This document shows positions 60,014 to 64,000 of a stretch of DNA of 64,000 nucleotides, piece by piece. The DNA is taken from the NCBI GenBank assembly GCA_963789275.1, contig CAWBKF010000033.1, forward strand, positions 294,917 to 358,916. Reading direction: 5' to 3'. This DNA comes from DAHUYF01 sp963789275 (GTDB lineage Bacteria > Pseudomonadota > Alphaproteobacteria > ATCC43930 > CGMCC-115725). The notes beneath the pieces are model-generated. The model did no database searches. It was not told the origin of the DNA and saw only the letters and a program-made list of their open reading frames with translations. How positions within the stretch are numbered: the first letter of the stretch is position 1; the number at the start of each line of letters is the position of its first letter. Made by a program: the position numbers and the translations under genes.

Positions 60014-63000
60014 CCCGCCGCCTCCGCCGTGGGCGGGTCAGGCGTGACGTCCTCGTCCTGCCAGAACGGATGAAACCGCGTTCCGTCCCGCGCCGCCATG
60101 TCCTCGTAAAGCCGGTAGCGCTCATGCGCCCCGGCCTGCGCCTGACGCAACAGCATCCGCGCGTCTTCAGGCCGCGTTTGGGTGAGGATCCGGTAGCGCA
60201 GCTCGTGATAGGCGAAGTCTTCAATCGGAATCCGTGGCCGCGTGCTGTCGAGGCAAAACGGGTTCATGTTGGATTTGCGCATCCGCGGATCGTATCGGAA
60301 CAGCGGCCAATACCCGCTGGCGGCCGCCCGCTGCTGCTGCTTCATGCCGTCGCGCAGATCGTAACCGTGGGCGATGCAATGACTGTAGGCGAGGATCAGC
60401 GCAGGACCCGGATAAGATTCGGCGTCGCGCATTGCCTGGATTGTCTGTTCCGGGCTCGCTCCCAGGGCGATTTGCGCCACATAAACGTAGCCGTAGGCGA
60501 TGGCCTGCAGCGCCAGATCCTTGCGCGGCGTGCGCTTGCCGGCGGAGGCGAACTTCGCGGAGGCCCCCAGCGGCGTCGCTTTCGAGGATTGCCCGCCGGT
60601 GTTGGAATAAACCTCGGTATCGAGCACCAGAACGTTGACGTCGCGGTCTTGGGCCAGGACATGGTCAAGTCCGCCGGCGCCGATGTCATAAGCCCAGCCA
60701 TCGCCGCCGACGATCCACAGGCTTCGGCGGACCAGATGCTCGGCCAGGTTCAGCAGATCGCAGGCAGGCCCGTCGGTCGGGTCCCCGAGCACACGCCGCA
60801 TTTCCTCAACCCGGCTACGCTGCGCCACGATCTCGCTGTCGGTACTTTGCGGCGCGTCGAGAATTTGATCGCCAAGCTGCGGGCCGATGCGTTCGGCCAG
60901 CGCGCGGACCAGGGCGCGCGCCATCGCAACCTGCTGGTCGACGGCAAGGCGCATGCCAAAACCGAACTCGGCATTGTCCTCGAAGAGGCTGTTGTTCCAA
61001 GCCGGGCCGCGCCCGTCCGGGCCGGCGCGCCACGGTAGAGACGGCAGATTACCGCCGTAGATCGACGAGCAGCCGGTCGCGTTGGCGATCTGCAAGCGAT
61101 CACCGAACAACTGTGACAGTAGCTTTAGATATGGGGTCTCGCCGCAGCCGGCGCAGGCGCCCGAGAACTCGAACAGCGGCCGAACGAACTGCAATCCCCG
61201 CGAGAGATGCAGGTCGACCTGTTCCCGAACGTGTTCCGGCAATGTCTCGAAGAATGCGAGATCGCGCCGCCCCGCTTCGGCCAGCTTCAGCCTTTCGCCG
61301 AGATTGATCGCCTTGACACCGGGCTCGAGCGGATCGTGGGCCGGACAGTGATCGATGCAAATCCCGCAACCTGTGCAATCCTCGACGGCGATCTGCAAGG
61401 TGAACCGCTTGTCCGGGTAGCCGCGCGCATTGACCGGTGCGGAGGGAAAGCCTTGCGGCGCTTTCGTGAGCAGCGCGCCGTCATAAGCCTTGGCCCGGAT
61501 CACGCTGTGCGGGCAGACAATGCTGCATTGGCCGCACTGGATGCAGAGATCCGGCTTCCAGACAGGCACCGAGAAGGCGACATTGCGCTTCTCGTATTGG
61601 GTCGTGCCTCCGACATAACTGCCGTCCGCCGGGATCGCGCTGACCGGGATCTCGTTGCCCCGGCCGGCAAATTGCAGCGCGGCGATGCGTTTGATCTGGT
61701 CGGGCGCGTCATCTGGGATGAACACCCGGAGTTCTTCCGTGGAGGTGACTGCTTTCGGAACCGAGACTTCGTGCAAATGCTCGAGCGCGGTATCGACTGC
61801 GGCAAAATTCTTCTCCAGGACCGCTCGCCCCTTCGCCCCGTAAGTCTTCTCGATCGACGAGCGGATGCGCCGAACGCCCTCCTCGCGTGGCAATACGCCG
61901 CTGATCGCGAAAAAGCAGGTCTGGAGGATCGTGTTCACGCGCGGTCCGAGGCCGAGGCGCTGGGCAACGCCGCTCGCGTCGATGACGAAAAGGTGCAGGC
62001 CTTTCTCGATGATCTGTAGCTGCACGGTTCGCGGCAGATGGTCCCACACGGAAGCCGTGTCGAAGGGCGCATTGATCAGGACGGTCGCGCCGGGCTTCGC
62101 CGCACCGAGGACATCGATCTTCTGCAGGAAGTCGAACCTGTGGACACCGATGAAATCGGCCGATTGCAGCAGATAGGGGGCAGCGAGAGGCGCATTGCCG
62201 AAGCGCAGATGGCTGATCGTCTCCGCGCCGGATTTGTGGCTGTCGTAGACGAAATATCCCTGCGCGTAATGGCCAGGGTCCTCGGCGAAAATCTTGACGC
62301 TGTTCTTGTTGGCCCCGACCGTCCCATCGGCGCCGAGACCGAAGAACAGCGCGCGGGTAACGCCTGGCGGCTCGATGTCGAAGCCGCTTTCGACCGGCAG
62401 GCTGGTGCCGCAGACATCGTCCGTGATGCCGACCGTGAAGCCGGCATGCGGGTCTTCATTTTTGAGGTGATCGAATACGGCCTTGGCCATCGCCGGGTTG
62501 AATTCCTTTGACGACAGGCCGTAGCGGCCGCCCACGACGAGCGGCAGACATTGGCGGGTGCTGCGCGCGACCGCACCGGCCAGCGTGTGCGCCACATCGA
62601 GACATAACGGCTCGGCTGGCGCGCCGGGTTCCTTGGTGCGGTCGAGCACGGCAATGCGGCGCACGCTTCCCGGCAGCGCGGCGAGAAAATCCTTCGGCGA
62701 CCATGGCCGGTAAAGGAGCACCTGCAATACGCCGACGCGCTCGTCCTGCGCGTTGAGATAGGCGACCGTCGCCCGCAAAGTCTCAGCGGCCGAGCCCATT
62801 ACGACCACCACGCGCTCGGCCTCCGGGTGACCGTCGTAGCGAAACAGGCGATAGCGGCGGCCGGTCAGGCCGGCAAGACGATCCATCGCGCGCTGCACGA
62901 TGGCGGGCGTTGCCAGGTAGTACGGATTTACCGTTTCCCGGGCCTGAAAGAAGGTGTCGGGGTTCTGGGCCGTGCCGCGGATGACGGGCCGTTCGGGACT

Positions 63001-63621
63001 CAGCCCGCGCTGGCGGTGGGCGCGGACGAGATCGTCGTCGATCATGGCGCGGATCTGTTCGTCCGACAGCATCACGATCGTATTCAACTCGTGCGAGGTG
63101 CGGAACCCGTCCATGAAATGGACGAACGGCACCCGCGCCTCCAAAGTCGCCGCCTGCGCCACCAGCGCGAGATCGTGCGCCTCTTGCACCGATGCCGCGC
63201 TGAGCATAGCGAAACCAGTCGCGCGCACCGCCATGACGTCGGAATGGTCGCCGAAGATCGACAAGGCCTGGGTGCCGATGGAGCGCGAGGCAACATGGAA
63301 GACGCAAGGCGTAAGCTCGCCCGCAATCTTGAACATGTTGGGGATCATCAAGAGGAGGCCCTGCGAGGCGGTGAAGGTTGTCGTCAGCGCGCCGCCCTGC
63401 AACGCGCCGTGGACCGCGCCCGCGGCGCCGCCTTCGGCCTGCATCTCCTGGACGACGGGGACGGCGCTCCACAGGTTTGTCCGGCCTTCCGCCGACCATT
63501 CGTCGGCAAGCTCCGCCATCGGCGAAGACGGCGTGATCGGGAAGATCGCGCACACCTCGTTGATGCGGTAGGCAACGTGAGCGACAGCGCTGTTGCCGTC
63601 GAGGGTCTCGATCCGGCTCAT
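60010..63621 (-). CDS. nifJ: Pyruvate:ferredoxin (flavodoxin) oxidoreductase
   Basis: A 1203-residue single-chain PFOR. The start MSRIETLDGNSAVAHVAYRI is preferred to the longer frame. Domain I has FPITPSSPMAELADEW (pyruvate/TPP site). The ferredoxin domain has CIQCGQCSIVCPHSVI and CTGCGICIDHCPAHDP for two 4Fe-4S clusters. The third cluster uses CAGCGETPYLKL and a Cys in NATGCSSIYGGN. The TPP domain has GDGWAYDIGAGGLDHVL and SNTGGQSSKATP. It decarboxylates pyruvate to acetyl-CoA and passes electrons to ferredoxin or flavodoxin, an oxygen-sensitive step. In one operon with a GltD-like protein and the DHOD-like gene. Intact. Confidence 0.95.
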   Translation of the reverse strand: MSRIETLDGNSAVAHVAYRINEVCAIFPITPSSPMAELADEWSAEGRTNLWSAVPVVQEMQAEGGAAGAVHGALQGGALTTTFTASQGLLLMIPNMFKIAGELTPCVFHVASRSIGTQALSIFGDHSDVMAVRATGFAMLSAASVQEAHDLALVAQAATLEARVPFVHFMDGFRTSHELNTIVMLSDEQIRAMIDDDLVRAHRQRGLSPERPVIRGTAQNPDTFFQARETVNPYYLATPAIVQRAMDRLAGLTGRRYRLFRYDGHPEAERVVVVMGSAAETLRATVAYLNAQDERVGVLQVLLYRPWSPKDFLAALPGSVRRIAVLDRTKEPGAPAEPLCLDVAHTLAGAVARSTRQCLPLVVGGRYGLSSKEFNPAMAKAVFDHLKNEDPHAGFTVGITDDVCGTSLPVESGFDIEPPGVTRALFFGLGADGTVGANKNSVKIFAEDPGHYAQGYFVYDSHKSGAETISHLRFGNAPLAAPYLLQSADFIGVHRFDFLQKIDVLGAAKPGATVLINAPFDTASVWDHLPRTVQLQIIEKGLHLFVIDASGVAQRLGLGPRVNTILQTCFFAISGVLPREEGVRRIRSSIEKTYGAKGRAVLEKNFAAVDTALEHLHEVSVPKAVTSTEELRVFIPDDAPDQIKRIAALQFAGRGNEIPVSAIPADGSYVGGTTQYEKRNVAFSVPVWKPDLCIQCGQCSIVCPHSVIRAKAYDGALLTKAPQGFPSAPVNARGYPDKRFTLQIAVEDCTGCGICIDHCPAHDPLEPGVKAINLGERLKLAEAGRRDLAFFETLPEHVREQVDLHLSRGLQFVRPLFEFSGACAGCGETPYLKLLSQLFGDRLQIANATGCSSIYGGNLPSLPWRAGPDGRGPAWNNSLFEDNAEFGFGMRLAVDQQVAMARALVRALAERIGPQLGDQILDAPQSTDSEIVAQRSRVEEMRRVLGDPTDGPACDLLNLAEHLVRRSLWIVGGDGWAYDIGAGGLDHVLAQDRDVNVLVLDTEVYSNTGGQSSKATPLGASAKFASAGKRTPRKDLALQAIAYGYVYVAQIALGASPEQTIQAMRDAESYPGPALILAYSHCIAHGYDLRDGMKQQQRAAASGYWPLFRYDPRMRKSNMNPFCLDSTRPRIPIEDFAYHELRYRILTQTRPEDARMLLRQAQAGAHERYRLYEDMAARDGTRFHPFWQDEDVTPDPPTAEAAG

Positions 63622-63646
63622 GATCGGCTTCCTCCCTACGCTCCGG

Positions 63647-64000
63647 TCACGCGCGAAGGCGAAAGCGGCGCGGCGCGAGCGGCTCGCCAAACGCATCGGG
63701 CGGCGCCGTCGCTGGTAGGGCGTCGGGCGTCATCTCGATGGCGTGGCTCGGGCACTGCTCGAAGCAGATCCCGCACCCAGTGCACAGATCGAGCGCTATC
63801 CGATAGCCTCGCCCGCGGCCGAGACGGGTGATCGCCTGTTCAGGGCACGCCGCGAAGCAATTGTCGCATTCGAAGCAGTGGCCACACGACAGGCAGCGTT
63901 GCGCTTCATGTCGTGCCTCCCGCTCGTGGAGCCCGGACACCACTTCTTCGAACCCGCTGATCCGGTGGGCGACGCCAAGCGCCGTTTGCGCGGCGGGGGC
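63647..64000 (-). CDS. GltD-like NAD(P)/FAD oxidoreductase with C-terminal ferredoxin domain, C-terminal part
   Basis: The frame is open from the window edge (118 residues visible). It ends with a two-cluster ferredoxin domain: CLSCGHCFECDNCFAACP then CTGCGICFEQCPSHAIEM. The preceding RHEAQRCLSCG context is typical of glutamate-synthase small-subunit-like flavoproteins with a fused 4Fe-4S tail. It is 25 bp upstream of nifJ on the same strand, so it may link NAD(P)H to the ferredoxin pool used by NifJ. The N-terminal flavin domains lie outside the window. Confidence 0.75.
   Translation of the reverse strand, partial: APAAQTALGVAHRISGFEEVVSGLHEREARHEAQRCLSCGHCFECDNCFAACPEQAITRLGRGRGYRIALDLCTGCGICFEQCPSHAIEMTPDALPATAPPDAFGEPLAPRRFRLRA

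Overview
The window is a GC-rich bacterial chromosome segment. The gene families point to an alphaproteobacterium, probably a metabolically versatile soil or rhizosphere member of the Rhizobiales or Rhodospirillales; genus is not assignable by eye. Supporting traits are the FixK/FNR-type boxes, the paaX-ABCDE set, DUF2934/DUF3309/DUF3185 small stress proteins and a DUF4102-type integrase element. No rRNA, tRNA or CRISPR array was recognised.

Layout. (1) 1-12990: end of a two-component flavin monooxygenase with its flavin reductase, a branched-chain/aromatic-acid type ABC transporter (substrate-binding protein, livH, livM, livG, livF), a DUF559 gene bracketed by inverted REP-like hairpins, a hydantoinase/acetone-carboxylase-like pair on the minus strand, a ferritin-like diiron protein and a zinc alcohol dehydrogenase. 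(2) 13300-23699, all minus strand: an ExeA-like ATPase joined to a Sel1 tail, hydroxypyruvate isomerase, a small membrane protein, an MFS remnant, a cyclase, hydroxyquinol 1,2-dioxygenase, maleylacetate reductase, an aldehyde dehydrogenase and a GMC oxidoreductase. Dioxygenase plus reductase give the hydroxyquinol branch to beta-ketoadipate. (3) 23936-28589: paaX and the phenylacetyl-CoA epoxidase operon paaABCDE. (4) 28623-33709, minus strand: a DJ-1/PfpI protein, 3-hydroxybutyrate dehydrogenase, acetoacetate decarboxylase, a patatin-like phospholipase and two F420-reductase-like NAD(P)-binding proteins. (5) 33945-40594: an EF-hand membrane protein of unknown role, a uronate dehydrogenase, a thioesterase, a class II aldolase, an amidase and a bactofilin.

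(6) 40.9-46.5 kb is an integrative element with a DUF4102 tyrosine integrase, an AlpA-like HTH/excisionase, a P4-type primase-helicase, repeat-rich non-coding DNA and a second short tyrosine recombinase. (7) 46.8-64 kb reads as a low-oxygen/stress and carbon-storage island. Three perfect TTGAT-N4-GTCAA (FNR/FixK-type) boxes precede an OmpA porin, a LuxR/FixJ-type regulator and glgA. The glgA gene leads a glycogen operon (glgA, DUF2934, pgm, glgP), and convergent to it lies a pyruvate:ferredoxin oxidoreductase operon (a GltD-like Fe-S flavoprotein, nifJ, a DHOD-like protein). Two of the boxes sit in ungapped duplicate copies of one promoter-plus-leader module 2371 bp apart.

Sequence quality or decay matters here. 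Many genes are interrupted by single-base frameshifts, most of them explained by one extra base; glgA carries an in-frame TAG; and at least two transport genes have large internal deletions. The insertion bias looks like uncorrected long-read consensus error, but true decay cannot be excluded. Genes that cannot be translated intact as given are listed as pseudogene with the repaired reading described.
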